A stretch of DNA of 64,000 nt. Origin: an uncultured Roseobacter sp. (GTDB lineage: Bacteria > Pseudomonadota > Alphaproteobacteria > Rhodobacterales > Rhodobacteraceae). The stretch lies in contig CANMWT010000005.1 of the NCBI GenBank assembly GCA_947501635.1, forward strand, positions 186,001-250,000. Direction: 5' to 3'. The notes below the pieces were generated by a model that ran no database searches, was not told the origin of the DNA, and worked only from the letters and a program-made list of their open reading frames with translations. Positions 25,894-35,589 of this stretch are shown here, in pieces. Each line of letters opens with the position of its first letter. Within the stretch, counting starts at the first letter, position 1. The translations under genes were made by a program, and so were the position numbers.

Positions 25894-26775
25894 TCAATCC
25901 CGCGCGGCGATTGGCAGCAGGAAATACAAGAGCGCTTCGGTCGTTTCTTTCGGGGACTGATCGATAAAGAAATGCCCGCCCGCAACCGCGCCCGCCTGCA
26001 TGTCGGTCAGACGCGCGGTCCATGTTTGCGGCACGTCATAGGCCCGCGCCATCGCACCATCGGCACCGTAGAGCACTAACGCGGGCGCCGTGACACGTTT
26101 GTCCAGATCGCCCGCATCGAGGTCATAATCAGTCTGCAGGGCCGCGCGGTAGTCTGCACACATGCCGCGTATCGTGTCCTTGTCGCGCCACGCCGCGCGG
26201 TAGGCGGCCAGCGCGTCTGGGTCAAAGTCATCAAGCTGTGCAGCCCCCCATCCCAACAGGCAGCTTTCAAAATAGGCGTCGGGATCGTGTGCGATCATCG
26301 TTTCTGGAAAGGGATGCGGTTGCGCCAGAAAGAACCAGTGGTAGTAGGCCGCCGCCACGTCTCTGGACAGATCCGACAGCAAATGGTGCGTCGGCACGAT
26401 ATCCATGACCGTCAGGCTGCTGACGGCTTCCGGTGTGTCGAGCGCCAGGCGGTGCGCCGTGCGCCCGCCCCGGTCGTGACCCACCACATGAAATTGCTGG
26501 TGTCCCAGATGCTGCATGAGCGCGCGCTGGTCTGCTGCCATGTGGCGGAAACTGTAGGGCGAAGTGCCCTGTGGTTTGCCACTTTGGCCATAGCCGCGCA
26601 GGTCGCTTGCGACGACAGTAAAATGCTCGGCCAGCGCGGGGGCCACCGCGTGCCACATTGCATGGGTCTGGGGGAAGCCATGCAGCAAAAGCACCGCCGG
26701 GCCAGACCCAGCCGTGACATAGTGGATAGACTGCCCGTCCAACTGTGCTTGTGCTGTTTCAAACCCGTCAAACAT
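25894..26775 (-). CDS. Alpha/beta hydrolase, fluoroacetate/haloacetate dehalogenase-like
   Basis: A 293-aa alpha/beta hydrolase. The nucleophile elbow VVGHDRGGRTAHR has Asp101 rather than Ser, flanked by Arg102 and Arg105, which hold the carboxylate in fluoroacetate dehalogenases. YYHWFFLAQP supplies His146 and Trp147, and CADYRA supplies Tyr209, the residues known to stabilise the leaving fluoride. The catalytic base is His268 in GGHFF. As I recall it, this matches the full diagnostic set of the Rhodopseudomonas enzyme. The reaction expected is hydrolysis of haloacetates to glycolate; epoxide hydrolases share the Asp but not the His/Trp/Tyr set. It is monocistronic, with no transporter nearby. 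Confidence 0.85.
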   Translation of the reverse strand: MFDGFETAQAQLDGQSIHYVTAGSGPAVLLLHGFPQTHAMWHAVAPALAEHFTVVASDLRGYGQSGKPQGTSPYSFRHMAADQRALMQHLGHQQFHVVGHDRGGRTAHRLALDTPEAVSSLTVMDIVPTHHLLSDLSRDVAAAYYHWFFLAQPHPFPETMIAHDPDAYFESCLLGWGAAQLDDFDPDALAAYRAAWRDKDTIRGMCADYRAALQTDYDLDAGDLDKRVTAPALVLYGADGAMARAYDVPQTWTARLTDMQAGAVAGGHFFIDQSPKETTEALLYFLLPIAARD

Positions 26776-26856
26776 CGGCTTTTCCCCGTCGCATCCCTAA
26801 TGAACCGTGCCCTGCCTTGTGGTGCGGCGAGGGTCTGTACCCACCCCGTCGGCGCT

Positions 26857-28227
26857 TTATGTCAGTGCCGCGAGAATGCGCACCCAGCTGCGCGTTCCTT
26901 TATGAAAACTGTCCATATCGTACTTTTCGTTAGGCGAGTGCAGCGCGTCATCGTCCTTGCCAAAGCCAATAAGCACAGGCGTTGTGCCCAGGATTGACTG
27001 GAAGTGACCCGCTATGGGAATTGAACCGCCCCCACCGATGTAGGCTGCGGGCCGGTCCCATTCCTCGGACAGAGCTTGGCGCGCCTTTTCAAAGCGTGGA
27101 TCGGATACGTCGATGGTACAGGCTTTATCTGCTCCATGCGCCGTGAAACTGACGGAACAGTCTGCAGGCAACAACCCATCTACCATACGCCGGAAATTCA
27201 CGCGGATCGCTTCCGGATCCTGTCGGCCGACCAGCCGGAAGCTGATTTTGGCGTGAGCTTCGGAGGGTAGCACGGTTTTAAAGCCTTCTCCGGTGTAGCC
27301 ACCCCAGATGCCGTTGACTTCGCAGGTCGGGCGGGACCACGTCATCTCGAGCGGGCTCCGGCCCTGTTCGCCGGCGGGGATGCTCAGGTCAACATCGGCC
27401 AGAAACTGCGCATGTTCAAAGCCCAGAGCGTCCCACTGGGCACGCATTTCATCGCTCAGCTCCGGCACGCCGTCATAGAACCCCGGGATCGTCACGCGGC
27501 CGGTCTCATCGTGCAGCGCTGCGATGACCCGCGACAACACGCGAATGGGGTTCATGGCCACACCGCCGTAATAGCCCGAGTGCAGATCTTTGTCCGGGCC
27601 GGTCACTTTAAGCTCTTCCTGCAGCATGCCGCGCAGGGAAGTGACGATGGCCGGTGTCTTGCTTTCGAACATGGCGGTGTCGCAGATCAGGGCAAGGTCC
27701 GAGCGCAGCTCGTCTGCGTTTTGCTGCATGAAGGGTACCAGCGACGGCGAGCTGGATTCTTCCTCGCCTTCCAGAAAAATGGTGATCTTGCAGGGCAGAC
27801 TGCCATGTTCGGCTTTCCAGGCGCGGCAGGCCTCGATGAAAGTCATCAACTGGCCCTTGTCATCTGCGGTGCCGCGCCCGCGGATCAGCTTTCCTTTCGG
27901 AGTTTCCTCGATCTGTGGATCAAAAGGGTCGTGGTTCCAAAGCGCGAGCGGATCGACAGGCTGCACATCGTAATGCCCGTAAAACAGCAAATGCGGGCCG
28001 GGGCCGTCCGCATGTCCGACCACCATCGGATGGCCCGGGGTTTGACGCTTTTCGGCGGGGATGCCGATGCTTTGCAGATCGCTGACCAGCCAGTCCGCTG
28101 CTGCATCGCACTGCGCTTTGTAGGCCGGGTCGGTCGAGATCGAGGGGATGCGCAACAACTCGAACAATCGTTCAAGCGCTTGGGGCAACTGAGCATCAAC
28201 GCGGGATAATACGGCCTCAACGGACAT
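26857..28227 (-). CDS. M20 family metallodipeptidase
   Basis: A 456-aa M20 (CNDP/PepV-like) peptidase. Zinc and catalytic residues are in LFYGHYDVQPVD (His, Asp), GRGTADDKGQL (bridging Asp), FLEGEEESSSPS (catalytic Glu and metal Glu) and LICDTAMF (Asp). A lid/dimerisation domain spans about residues 190-360, and the last metal His is in DDALHSPNEKYD. It is cytoplasmic, with no signal peptide. It is expected to cleave dipeptides or small amide substrates. The start ATG has GGAGAACCAG upstream. It is divergent from hemA, and the Irr-type box lies between them. Confidence 0.93.
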   Translation of the reverse strand: MSVEAVLSRVDAQLPQALERLFELLRIPSISTDPAYKAQCDAAADWLVSDLQSIGIPAEKRQTPGHPMVVGHADGPGPHLLFYGHYDVQPVDPLALWNHDPFDPQIEETPKGKLIRGRGTADDKGQLMTFIEACRAWKAEHGSLPCKITIFLEGEEESSSPSLVPFMQQNADELRSDLALICDTAMFESKTPAIVTSLRGMLQEELKVTGPDKDLHSGYYGGVAMNPIRVLSRVIAALHDETGRVTIPGFYDGVPELSDEMRAQWDALGFEHAQFLADVDLSIPAGEQGRSPLEMTWSRPTCEVNGIWGGYTGEGFKTVLPSEAHAKISFRLVGRQDPEAIRVNFRRMVDGLLPADCSVSFTAHGADKACTIDVSDPRFEKARQALSEEWDRPAAYIGGGGSIPIAGHFQSILGTTPVLIGFGKDDDALHSPNEKYDMDSFHKGTRSWVRILAALT

Positions 28228-28359
28228 CTGGTTCTCCTGATTAGTCGTGTCGGGCGCAAGGTATCAGGGCAGGTGGGACTGTCCAGCCATAGGCTGCGCA
28301 AAGCTTCGCGCTGGCGGGTGATACTGCGACATGGCGTCCACCGCGCGCTTATTGAATAA

Positions 28360-28376
28360 TTTAGAGCGGTTCTATA
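28360..28376. promoter_or_regulatory. Irr-type iron control element upstream of hemA
   Basis: TTTAGAGCGGTTCTATA is 17 bases and near-palindromic. It matches 15 of 17 positions of the alphaproteobacterial Irr (ICE) motif as I remember it, TTTAGAAYNRTTCTAAA. It lies 66 bases before the hemA start. Irr senses heme/iron status and adjusts heme synthesis, so the target makes sense. Confidence 0.6.
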
Positions 28377-28442
28377 GTTAGAATCGACAAAACGTTTAAA
28401 GACGCAGGCTGCGCTGCGCACCATCTCAGAAAGAGGTCTTTC

Positions 28443-29666
28443 GTGGACTATACAGACCAACTGGACAAGGCCATTGCGCGCCTGCACAACGAGGGCCGCT
28501 ACCGGACGTTCATTGATATTGAACGCCGCAACGGCCAGTTCCCGCATGCTGTATGGACGCAACCGGATGGTACAACACGTGACATCACTGTCTGGTGTGG
28601 AAACGACTACCTGGGCATGGGGCAGCACCCTGTCGTGCTTGCCGCGATGCACGAAGCGATTGAGGCGACTGGCGCGGGGTCGGGTGGCACGCGCAACATT
28701 TCCGGTACGACGGTCTACCACAAACGGCTCGAGGCAGAACTGTCCGATTTGCACGGAAAAGAGGCAGCTTTACTGTTCACGTCCGCCTATATCGCCAATG
28801 ACGCGACGCTGTCGACGCTGCCCAAGCTGTTCCCCGGCCTGATAATCTATTCCGATTCTCTGAATCACGCCTCGATGATTGAAGGAGTGCGGCGAAATGG
28901 TGGCGCCAAGCGCATCTTCAAGCACAATGATCTGGCGCATTTGCGCGCTTTGCTCGAAGCGGATGATCCTGCTGCGCCCAAGCTGATTGCCTTTGAATCG
29001 ATCTATTCAATGGACGGAGATTTCGGCCCCATTGAGGCGATCTGCGATTTGGCGGACGAATTCGGCGCACTGACCTATATCGACGAGGTGCACGCGGTGG
29101 GCATGTATGGCGCACGCGGTGCTGGTGTGGCAGAGCGCGATGGCCTGATGGACCGTCTTGACATCATTAACGGCACCTTGGCCAAAGCCTATGGCGTGAT
29201 GGGTGGCTATATCGCAGCGTCAGCGAAAATGTGCGACGCCATAAGGTCTTATGCGCCGGGGTTCATCTTTACAACCTCACTGCCGCCTGCCGTTGCCGCC
29301 GGTGCCGCTGCATCTGTGGCCTACCTCAAGACCGCGCCCGAATTGCGCGAAACGCACCAGCTGCAGGCGCGAATCCTCAAGATGCGGCTTAAGGGTCTGG
29401 GCCTGCCGATCATCGATCACGGCAGCCATATCGTTCCCGTCATGGTGGGCGATCCTGTGCATACCAAAGTGCTGAGCGACATGCTTTTGGAAGATCACGG
29501 CATCTACGTTCAGCCGATCAATTTCCCGACCGTACCCCGCGGAACAGAGCGTTTACGCTTCACGCCGTCGCCTGTGCATGGACCAAAGGAGTTGGATGCG
29601 CTGGTCCGGGCGATGGACGGACTTTGGTCACATTGTGCGCTAAATCGTGCCGAAGAGGCAGGTTAA
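28443..29666 (+). CDS. hemA: 5-Aminolevulinate synthase
   Basis: A 407-aa PLP enzyme that condenses glycine and succinyl-CoA to 5-aminolevulinate, the first committed step of heme (and bacteriochlorophyll) synthesis in alphaproteobacteria. The family core includes [24 protein letters not shown] and [12 protein letters not shown], and the PLP-binding Lys248 in [13 protein letters not shown]. The length is as in Rhodobacter HemA. The start is GTG with AGAGG about nine bases upstream. An Irr-type box upstream suggests iron/heme control. Confidence 0.97.
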   Translation: MDYTDQLDKAIARLHNEGRYRTFIDIERRNGQFPHAVWTQPDGTTRDITVWCGNDYLGMGQHPVVLAAMHEAIEATGAGSGGTRNISGTTVYHKRLEAELSDLHGKEAALLFTSAYIANDATLSTLPKLFPGLIIYSDSLNHASMIEGVRRNGGAKRIFKHNDLAHLRALLEADDPAAPKLIAFESIYSMDGDFGPIEAICDLADEFGALTYIDEVHAVGMYGARGAGVAERDGLMDRLDIINGTLAKAYGVMGGYIAASAKMCDAIRSYAPGFIFTTSLPPAVAAGAAASVAYLKTAPELRETHQLQARILKMRLKGLGLPIIDHGSHIVPVMVGDPVHTKVLSDMLLEDHGIYVQPINFPTVPRGTERLRFTPSPVHGPKELDALVRAMDGLWSHCALNRAEEAG

Positions 29667-29799
29667 CTTTCCCCTGTAGGAATTTGGAGTTGCCTTGTGT
29701 TAACCTAACCTAAACAACGGGTCAGGTACGAATCGTGGGGGCGATTCTACAAGTTGATGACAGCTGGTTTGGCAGACACTGGAAAGACGGGGCAGTAGA

Positions 29800-31050
29800 A
29801 TGATCGGACGCAAACACTCAAAGAGTGTTGACGAAGTAGTCGAACCGAAAGCGTTCGACGATTTCGAGTTGCGTCTGGGCGATGTGATGCGCGGCGAGCG
29901 CGCCACAATGGGCAAATCACTGCTGGATGTGCAACGCGAGCTCCGTATCAAGGCCGCCTATATCGCCGCAATTGAAAACTGTGATCCCGATGCCTTCGAT
30001 ACGCCCGGCTTTATTGCAGGTTACGTGCGTTCTTATGCGCGATATCTGGGGATGAACCCGGATCAGGCGTTTGACACCTTTTGTCAGGAAAGTGGGTTCT
30101 CGGTCGCGCACGGCATGTCGGCTGAGGCGTCGGTCATCAAAAAATCCAAGCGCGCACCGAATACGGCGCGCAATGGCGATATGGACATCTTCAATCGGCC
30201 CAGCACACCGTTTGTGCCCGCCGGTGAAAGCATCTTCTCGCGGATCGAACCGGGGGCCGTTGGCTCATCTCTTGTTTTGATCGCGTTGATTTCCGCCATC
30301 GGTTTTGGCGGCTACTCTGTCTTGCAGGAAGTGCAGCGCGTGCAGGTCGCTCCGGCGGAACAAACACCGGTTGTTCTGTCTGATCTTGACCCGCTCGATG
30401 GTGTGTTGGCCGCGATCCCGGCGAGCGATGACGAAACAGCCTTGCCCGATGGAATTGATCTGGAACGTGCAGAGGCGCTTGACCGCCTGTATCGTCCGGA
30501 TGCGCTGGATATGCCTGTGCTTGTTGCACGGGACGCTCCGATTTCAACGCTTGATCCGCGTACGATCGGCAATTTTGCCCAATTGTCGTCGCCCGAGCCT
30601 GAACCTGAGGCGGACAGCCTGTCTGAAAGCCTGTTTGCACAGATCAAAACGCCTGAGAATGCAACGGTTGTAGAAAACCCCGTGCCGATTGTGTCGAAAG
30701 ACCCGGGACCCGCCCTGCGTATGGTTGCGGTTCGCCCTGCATGGGTGCGCGTTAGCGCAGCCGACGGAACGGTGATCTTAGAAACCATCATGGAACCCGG
30801 TGATACCTGGGACGCACCGGTCGGCGACGCACCCGCCACGCTGCGCACGGGCGAAAGCGGCGCAATCTATTTCGCGCTGAGCGGTGAATACTACGGCCCT
30901 GTGGGCGAGACGGGTACGATCACTTCAAACCTGCCGCTAGAAGTCGATGCGCTGAAAGCAACCTATGACGTTGCTGATCTGTCAGCCGATGATGCGCTGG
31001 CAACGATGGTAGTGCAGCTTCAGACACCGGTCGAGCCTGCGTCAGAATAA
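29800..31050 (+). CDS. RodZ-like helix-turn-helix membrane protein (HTH_25/DUF4115)
   Basis: A 416-aa bitopic protein. An N-terminal Xre-like HTH (about residues 25-100, with [19 protein letters not shown] and [13 protein letters not shown]) is followed by a linker, one membrane helix near 150-170 ([19 protein letters not shown]), a low-complexity Pro/Glu periplasmic region, and the C-terminal DUF4115 fold (about 305-385). This is the architecture of RodZ, which links MreB filaments to the wall machinery. A partial CtrA-like TTAA-N7-TAAA lies about 90 bases upstream. The ispG neighbour downstream is the same arrangement as in many proteobacteria. Confidence 0.87.
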   Translation: MIGRKHSKSVDEVVEPKAFDDFELRLGDVMRGERATMGKSLLDVQRELRIKAAYIAAIENCDPDAFDTPGFIAGYVRSYARYLGMNPDQAFDTFCQESGFSVAHGMSAEASVIKKSKRAPNTARNGDMDIFNRPSTPFVPAGESIFSRIEPGAVGSSLVLIALISAIGFGGYSVLQEVQRVQVAPAEQTPVVLSDLDPLDGVLAAIPASDDETALPDGIDLERAEALDRLYRPDALDMPVLVARDAPISTLDPRTIGNFAQLSSPEPEPEADSLSESLFAQIKTPENATVVENPVPIVSKDPGPALRMVAVRPAWVRVSAADGTVILETIMEPGDTWDAPVGDAPATLRTGESGAIYFALSGEYYGPVGETGTITSNLPLEVDALKATYDVADLSADDALATMVVQLQTPVEPASE

Positions 31051-31135
31051 CCTTCAATGCTTTGAAAAACGATCATTGCGGGCGCTCCTGAGAGTGTCTA
31101 TTTTGTGTGACAGACACAGCAATGAAAGCCATCCC

Positions 31136-32269
31136 ATGTCGCTTAACCACATTCGTCCCTGGCGCAACATATACCGTCGCAAATCGCGGCAGATCATGGT
31201 CGGGAACGTACCTGTCGGAGGGGATGCGCCGATCTCGGTCCAGACAATGACCAATACACTGACGACAGATGTGGCTGCAACAATTGCACAGGTGAACGCA
31301 GCAGCGGAAGCAGGTGCAGATATCGTGCGGATTTCCGTCCCGGATGAGGCGTCTTCGCAAGCACTCAAGCAGATTGTACCCGAGGTGTCGGTACCCATCG
31401 TTGCGGATATTCACTTCCACTACAAACGCGGCATTGAAGCGGCCGAAGCGGGGGCCGCCTGTTTGCGGATCAACCCCGGCAATATTGGTGATGAGAAACG
31501 TGTTAAGGAGGTCATCAAGGCCGCGCGCGATCATAACTGTTCCATCCGGATCGGTGTGAACGCTGGCAGTCTGGAAAAACACTTGCTTGATAAATACGGC
31601 GAACCCTGTCCTGACGCGATGGTGGAAAGCGGGCTGGACCATATCAAGATTTTGCAAGACAACGACTTTCACGAATTCAAAATCAGCTGCAAGGCGTCAG
31701 ATGTCTTTATGGCTGCAGCGGCTTACCAGCAACTTGCTGAAGCCACGGATGCGCCGATCCACCTCGGTATCACCGAGGCGGGCGGGCTTGTGTCGGGAAC
31801 AATCAAATCGGCGATCGGCCTTGGAAACCTGCTGTGGATGGGTATTGGCGACACGATCCGCGTAAGCCTGTCCGCCGATCCTGTCGAAGAGGTGAAAGTT
31901 GGTTATGAGATTCTGAAATCGCTTGGCCTGCGGCACCGCGGCGTCAATATCATCAGTTGCCCCAGCTGTGCGCGCCAGGGTTTCGACGTTATCAAAACGG
32001 TCGAGACGCTCGAAAAACGCCTTGAACACATCAAAACTCCGATGAGCCTGAGCATCATTGGCTGCGTGGTCAACGGTCCGGGTGAAGCTTTGATGACAGA
32101 TGTAGGATTTACTGGCGGCGGGGCGGGATCCGGAATGGTCTATCTTGCCGGCAAGCAAAGTCACAAGCTTGATAACGCCCAAATGGTCGAGCATATCGTC
32201 GAGCAAGTCGAGAAAAAGGCCGCCGAGATCGAAGCTGCGGCGGCCGTTTCCGATGCGGCGGCGGAGTAG
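31136..32269 (+). CDS. ispG: 4-Hydroxy-3-methylbut-2-enyl diphosphate synthase
   Basis: A 377-aa [4Fe-4S] enzyme of the MEP isoprenoid pathway. It begins [17 protein letters not shown] with the family [18 protein letters not shown] block. Cluster cysteines are in [12 protein letters not shown] and in [10 protein letters not shown] near residue 310. [10 protein letters not shown] marks the TIM barrel. The ATG at 31136 is chosen; an earlier in-frame start at 31076 adds nothing conserved. The C-terminus has an Ala/Glu-rich tail. It converges with the dsbA-like gene, nine bases away. Confidence 0.97.
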   Translation: MSLNHIRPWRNIYRRKSRQIMVGNVPVGGDAPISVQTMTNTLTTDVAATIAQVNAAAEAGADIVRISVPDEASSQALKQIVPEVSVPIVADIHFHYKRGIEAAEAGAACLRINPGNIGDEKRVKEVIKAARDHNCSIRIGVNAGSLEKHLLDKYGEPCPDAMVESGLDHIKILQDNDFHEFKISCKASDVFMAAAAYQQLAEATDAPIHLGITEAGGLVSGTIKSAIGLGNLLWMGIGDTIRVSLSADPVEEVKVGYEILKSLGLRHRGVNIISCPSCARQGFDVIKTVETLEKRLEHIKTPMSLSIIGCVVNGPGEALMTDVGFTGGGAGSGMVYLAGKQSHKLDNAQMVEHIVEQVEKKAAEIEAAAAVSDAAAE

Positions 32270-32278
32270 GGCGCGGCC

Positions 32279-33028
32279 TTATCCGCGTTTATCGTCCACG
32301 ATCATTTGCAACTGATCCGCTGGCAGATAGCCGCGCAGCATTTCGTCTGAAAGCACAAAGGTGGGCGTACCGTTGATCTGCAGGCGTTGCGCCAGTTCGC
32401 GCGTGGCACGCAGGCTTGCCGTGATTGTCTCATCCTCCATGCGCGCCTCGATCGCGTCTGCATCATGACCAAACGTGCCTGCAAGGCGGCGCAGGGCGGG
32501 CAGGCTGATCTCGCCGTTGTATTCCATCAGCGCGTCGTGGATTGCTTTGTAGGCCGCGTCACCTTCAACCAGTTTCGTGGCCATGGCAAAGCGCGAGGCG
32601 ACGACCGATTGCTCTCCCAGAATGGGAAATTCTTTGACGATAAAGCGGATGTTGCCGTCCGCTGCCAGCAATTGCTCGACCTCGCTAAAGGCCCTTTTGC
32701 AAAACCCGCACCGGTAATCCATGAACTCTACCAAAGTAATGTCGCCATCGGGGTTACCGCCCACGTAAGAGAACCCATCGTTAAAGATCGCGTCGGCATT
32801 TTGGGTGACCAGATCAATGTCAGCCTGCGCCTGAGCGTTGGCCTGTTGCTGCTCAAGTGCGCTGACGGCTTCCATGATCACCTGCGGATTTTCCATCAGG
32901 TAGGCGCGGACCTGTTCGCCAAAGAGCGCACGTTCTTCCGCCGTCATGGCACCGAGGTCCAAGGCGCTGGCGGGTGCAGCGGCGACGCCAAGGCACAGTA
33001 CCAGTGCCGTGAGTGGTTTTCTAAACAT
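32279..33028 (-). CDS. DsbA-family thiol-disulfide oxidoreductase, exported
   Basis: A 249-aa periplasmic thioredoxin-fold protein. The signal peptide ends near PASALDL. A helical N-terminal extension (about 25-80, with YLMENPQVIMEAVSALEQ) precedes the fold. The active site is YRCGFCKRA with Cys107 and Cys110, and the cis-Pro loop is NGTPTFVL. This matches the BdbD/Com1-like DsbA subgroup. It lies directly downstream (three bases) of the M48/TPR protease gene, consistent with joint work in envelope protein folding and quality control. Confidence 0.92.
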   Translation of the reverse strand: MFRKPLTALVLCLGVAAAPASALDLGAMTAEERALFGEQVRAYLMENPQVIMEAVSALEQQQANAQAQADIDLVTQNADAIFNDGFSYVGGNPDGDITLVEFMDYRCGFCKRAFSEVEQLLAADGNIRFIVKEFPILGEQSVVASRFAMATKLVEGDAAYKAIHDALMEYNGEISLPALRRLAGTFGHDADAIEARMEDETITASLRATRELAQRLQINGTPTFVLSDEMLRGYLPADQLQMIVDDKRG

Positions 33029-33031
33029 TCA

Positions 33032-34363
33032 TTATCTCCTTTTCGCGGCGCGTTCTGCCGCAATCACCACATCCTGAGCCCTTTGCCAAGGGCCAGATCC
33101 TTCGGGCAAGAGGGCCGTGGCCCGCTTGGCATGAATTTCAGCGTCCTTCAGACGGCCGCTGACAGCATATCGTTCCGCGGTCACCAAAGACGCCATGCCG
33201 CGTTGTCCCAGATTGGCATAGGCCACGGATAAGTCCCGCAGCATCGAGCCGTCTCTGAAGTCTATTATGCGGGCTTTTTCAAGCACCTGTCGTGCTTCCT
33301 TATAGCGATCTTGTATCAGAAGTGCACGACCGTATCCCGATAGTATCAGCGGATCGTTCGGGGCCAGTTTCACCGCGCGACCGTAGGCTGCCACAGCCGG
33401 TCCGAAGTTGCGCGATTCCAACAGGATCTGACCGCGTTGGTCGTGCAAAAAAGGATCGTTCGGGCGCAGTGCGATAGCCGCGTCAATCGCGCGCAGAGCC
33501 GCTTTGGTGCGCGATTGCCGGTGCTCGGCCACAGCTTCGCGCAGCAGGCGCACGTCCTGATAGGGCGTTTCTTTCAGGCGGCGCAATGTCCATTTCGGGG
33601 ATCGCGTGTAGGCGTTGATCTTTCCCTTGACCCGTTCGAACCAATACGCCGCGGACGGATCAGCTGTGGGCCCGCCGGAATAGGCGGCGACATACCCTTC
33701 AAGGGCGCGGACGCGGTCACGTGATAGCGGGTGGCTGCGGGTGTATGGGTCCTGACGCGTGTCGGACAAAAGCTCCTGACCGCTGAAAAGCTCCAGCACC
33801 TGAGACATGCCCTTGGGATCGACACCGGCAGAGCGCATGAAACGCACGGCAGATTGGTCTGCGGAGGCTTCCTCGGCGCGGGTATGGCGCAAAAATCGGT
33901 TGAGGGCCGAACTTTGTGTGCCCAGCAGGATGCCCCCTGCGGCATCGCCTGCGCCAGCGGCCGCCACCACAGCCGCCATTGCGGCTCCAAAACCGGCGGC
34001 CGTCCGCGCCGCGGACAGGTTGTTCATCCGGCGCGTGATATGTCCGTTGGCAATATGTGCGGCCTCGTGCGCGATGACCCCTTGCAGCATGGCGGCGTTG
34101 TCCATCCGGTTGATCAGACCGTAGTTCAAAAAAATTGCATCTGTCCCAATGACAAAGGCATTCAGAGAACTGTCATTTACGACGAGCATTTTGACACGTG
34201 TCGGGCTTAGGCCCGCAGCGGTGAGGATTGGAGCCGCAAGCTGTTTCAGCCCGTATTCGATGTCCGCATCACGCAGCAGCCCTTGCGCAGAAACGGTCTG
34301 GGCAAGCAAGCAAAAGTACAGTGCCGGGATTGACGCCAGCCTGAATACGCGGTGAAACCTCAT
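33032..34363 (-). CDS. Periplasmic M48 metalloprotease with TPR repeats (BepA/YfgC-like)
   Basis: A 443-aa exported protease/chaperone. The signal peptide is near the start (cleavage around TVSAQG). The zinc site is VIAHEAAHIANGHITRR, with the third ligand Glu in EEASADQSAVRFM. TPR-like helices fill about residues 250-440. The architecture is that of BepA, which checks outer-membrane protein assembly. It starts only 22 bases from the divergent aminotransferase and is co-transcribed with a dsbA-like gene, as expected for an envelope-folding operon. Confidence 0.91.
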   Translation of the reverse strand: MRFHRVFRLASIPALYFCLLAQTVSAQGLLRDADIEYGLKQLAAPILTAAGLSPTRVKMLVVNDSSLNAFVIGTDAIFLNYGLINRMDNAAMLQGVIAHEAAHIANGHITRRMNNLSAARTAAGFGAAMAAVVAAAGAGDAAGGILLGTQSSALNRFLRHTRAEEASADQSAVRFMRSAGVDPKGMSQVLELFSGQELLSDTRQDPYTRSHPLSRDRVRALEGYVAAYSGGPTADPSAAYWFERVKGKINAYTRSPKWTLRRLKETPYQDVRLLREAVAEHRQSRTKAALRAIDAAIALRPNDPFLHDQRGQILLESRNFGPAVAAYGRAVKLAPNDPLILSGYGRALLIQDRYKEARQVLEKARIIDFRDGSMLRDLSVAYANLGQRGMASLVTAERYAVSGRLKDAEIHAKRATALLPEGSGPWQRAQDVVIAAERAAKRR

Positions 34364-34385
34364 GACCTAATAAGGAGCGGTTTCC

Positions 34386-35528
34386 ATGCGAGTTTCAAGG
34401 CGTTCTTCGGTTGATCCCTTCATTGTGATGGATGTGATGGAGGCAGCACGGCGGGCCGAAGCCGCAGGGCGGCACATCATCCACATGGAAGTGGGACAAC
34501 CGGGCACAGGCGCGCCGCAGGCGGCCACCCGCGCCGTTGCGCGCGAAATGGCGCAAGGTGCGATGGGGTATACCGTTTCGCTTGGGCTGCCCGCACTGCG
34601 CCAGCGCATCGCACAGCTTTACGGGGAGTGGTATAATGTCGATCTTGACCCAAACCGCGTCATCGTCACACCGGGCTCTTCCGGAGCGTTCATTCTGGCC
34701 TTTACGGCGCTGTTTGACACCGGCGATCGTGTTGGAATTGGCGCGCCGGGCTATCCAAGCTATCGCCAGATCCTCAGCGCGCTCGACCTGACGCCAGTGG
34801 ACATTCTCACGTCCCCCGAAAACCGCTTGCAACCTGTCGCCGGTGAACTTGCCGAGAAGGACCTTGCGGGACTGATGGTTGCGTCCCCCGCCAATCCAAC
34901 CGGCACGATGCTGGATCGCGCGGCAATGTCGGCTTTGGTCGATGCGACATCGGCGCAAGGTGCTGCCTTCATCTCTGACGAGATTTACCATGGCATCGAA
35001 TACGAGGCGAAAGCTGTGACGGCGCTTGAAATCACCGATGAAGCCTATGTGATAAACTCGTTTTCCAAATACTTTTCGATGACGGGCTGGCGCGTCGGCT
35101 GGATGGTCGTGCCCGAGGATCATGTACGCGTGATTGAACGGCTTGCGCAAAACCTCTTTATCTGTGCGCCGCATGTCAGTCAGGTCGCAGCCCTCGCGGC
35201 GATGGAGGCCACCGAGGAACTTGAGGCGAATATGGAAGTGTATCGCGCCAACCGTGCCTTGATGATCGCGGGACTGCCCGCAGCGGGTTTCGACAAGATC
35301 GCGCCACCTGACGGCGCGTTTTATGTCTACGCAGATGTGTCGGACCTGACGCAGGACAGCCGTGCGTTTGCGGCGGAAATCCTCGAAAAAGCAGGTGTCG
35401 CAGTGACGCCGGGGCTGGATTTCGATCCGGTCCGCGGCCATCAGACGCTTCGGTTTTCCTATGCAGGCAGCACCGAAGACATGACCGAGGGATTGGCCCG
35501 TCTCAAGGCATTCATGCAGGCACGATAG
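34386..35528 (+). CDS. Class I/II pyridoxal-phosphate aminotransferase
   Basis: A 380-aa fold-type I aminotransferase. Landmarks are GQPGTGAP near residue 38, PGSSGAF (PLP phosphate cup), ASPANPTGTML (Asn), FISDEIYHGIEY (Asp/Tyr) and the PLP Lys in SFSKYFSMTGWRVGW. The C-terminal Arg is in LRFSYAG. Substrate preference cannot be told; it resembles the AspB/alanine-type branch. TAAGGAGCGG gives a strong ribosome site. The promoter must overlap the divergent protease gene, because only 22 bases separate the two starts. Confidence 0.9.
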   Translation: MRVSRRSSVDPFIVMDVMEAARRAEAAGRHIIHMEVGQPGTGAPQAATRAVAREMAQGAMGYTVSLGLPALRQRIAQLYGEWYNVDLDPNRVIVTPGSSGAFILAFTALFDTGDRVGIGAPGYPSYRQILSALDLTPVDILTSPENRLQPVAGELAEKDLAGLMVASPANPTGTMLDRAAMSALVDATSAQGAAFISDEIYHGIEYEAKAVTALEITDEAYVINSFSKYFSMTGWRVGWMVVPEDHVRVIERLAQNLFICAPHVSQVAALAAMEATEELEANMEVYRANRALMIAGLPAAGFDKIAPPDGAFYVYADVSDLTQDSRAFAAEILEKAGVAVTPGLDFDPVRGHQTLRFSYAGSTEDMTEGLARLKAFMQAR

Positions 35529-35589
35529 GGGATTCCCTTACTGCGCGCATTGCGCTAGCATTGCCAAAACAATTCGGGCCGGGCAGACG

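Noticed and set aside
29699-29714. CtrA-like TTAA-N7-TAAA upstream of the RodZ-like gene
   Set aside because: One half-site is imperfect and the distance to the start is about 90 bases; kept only as a remark.
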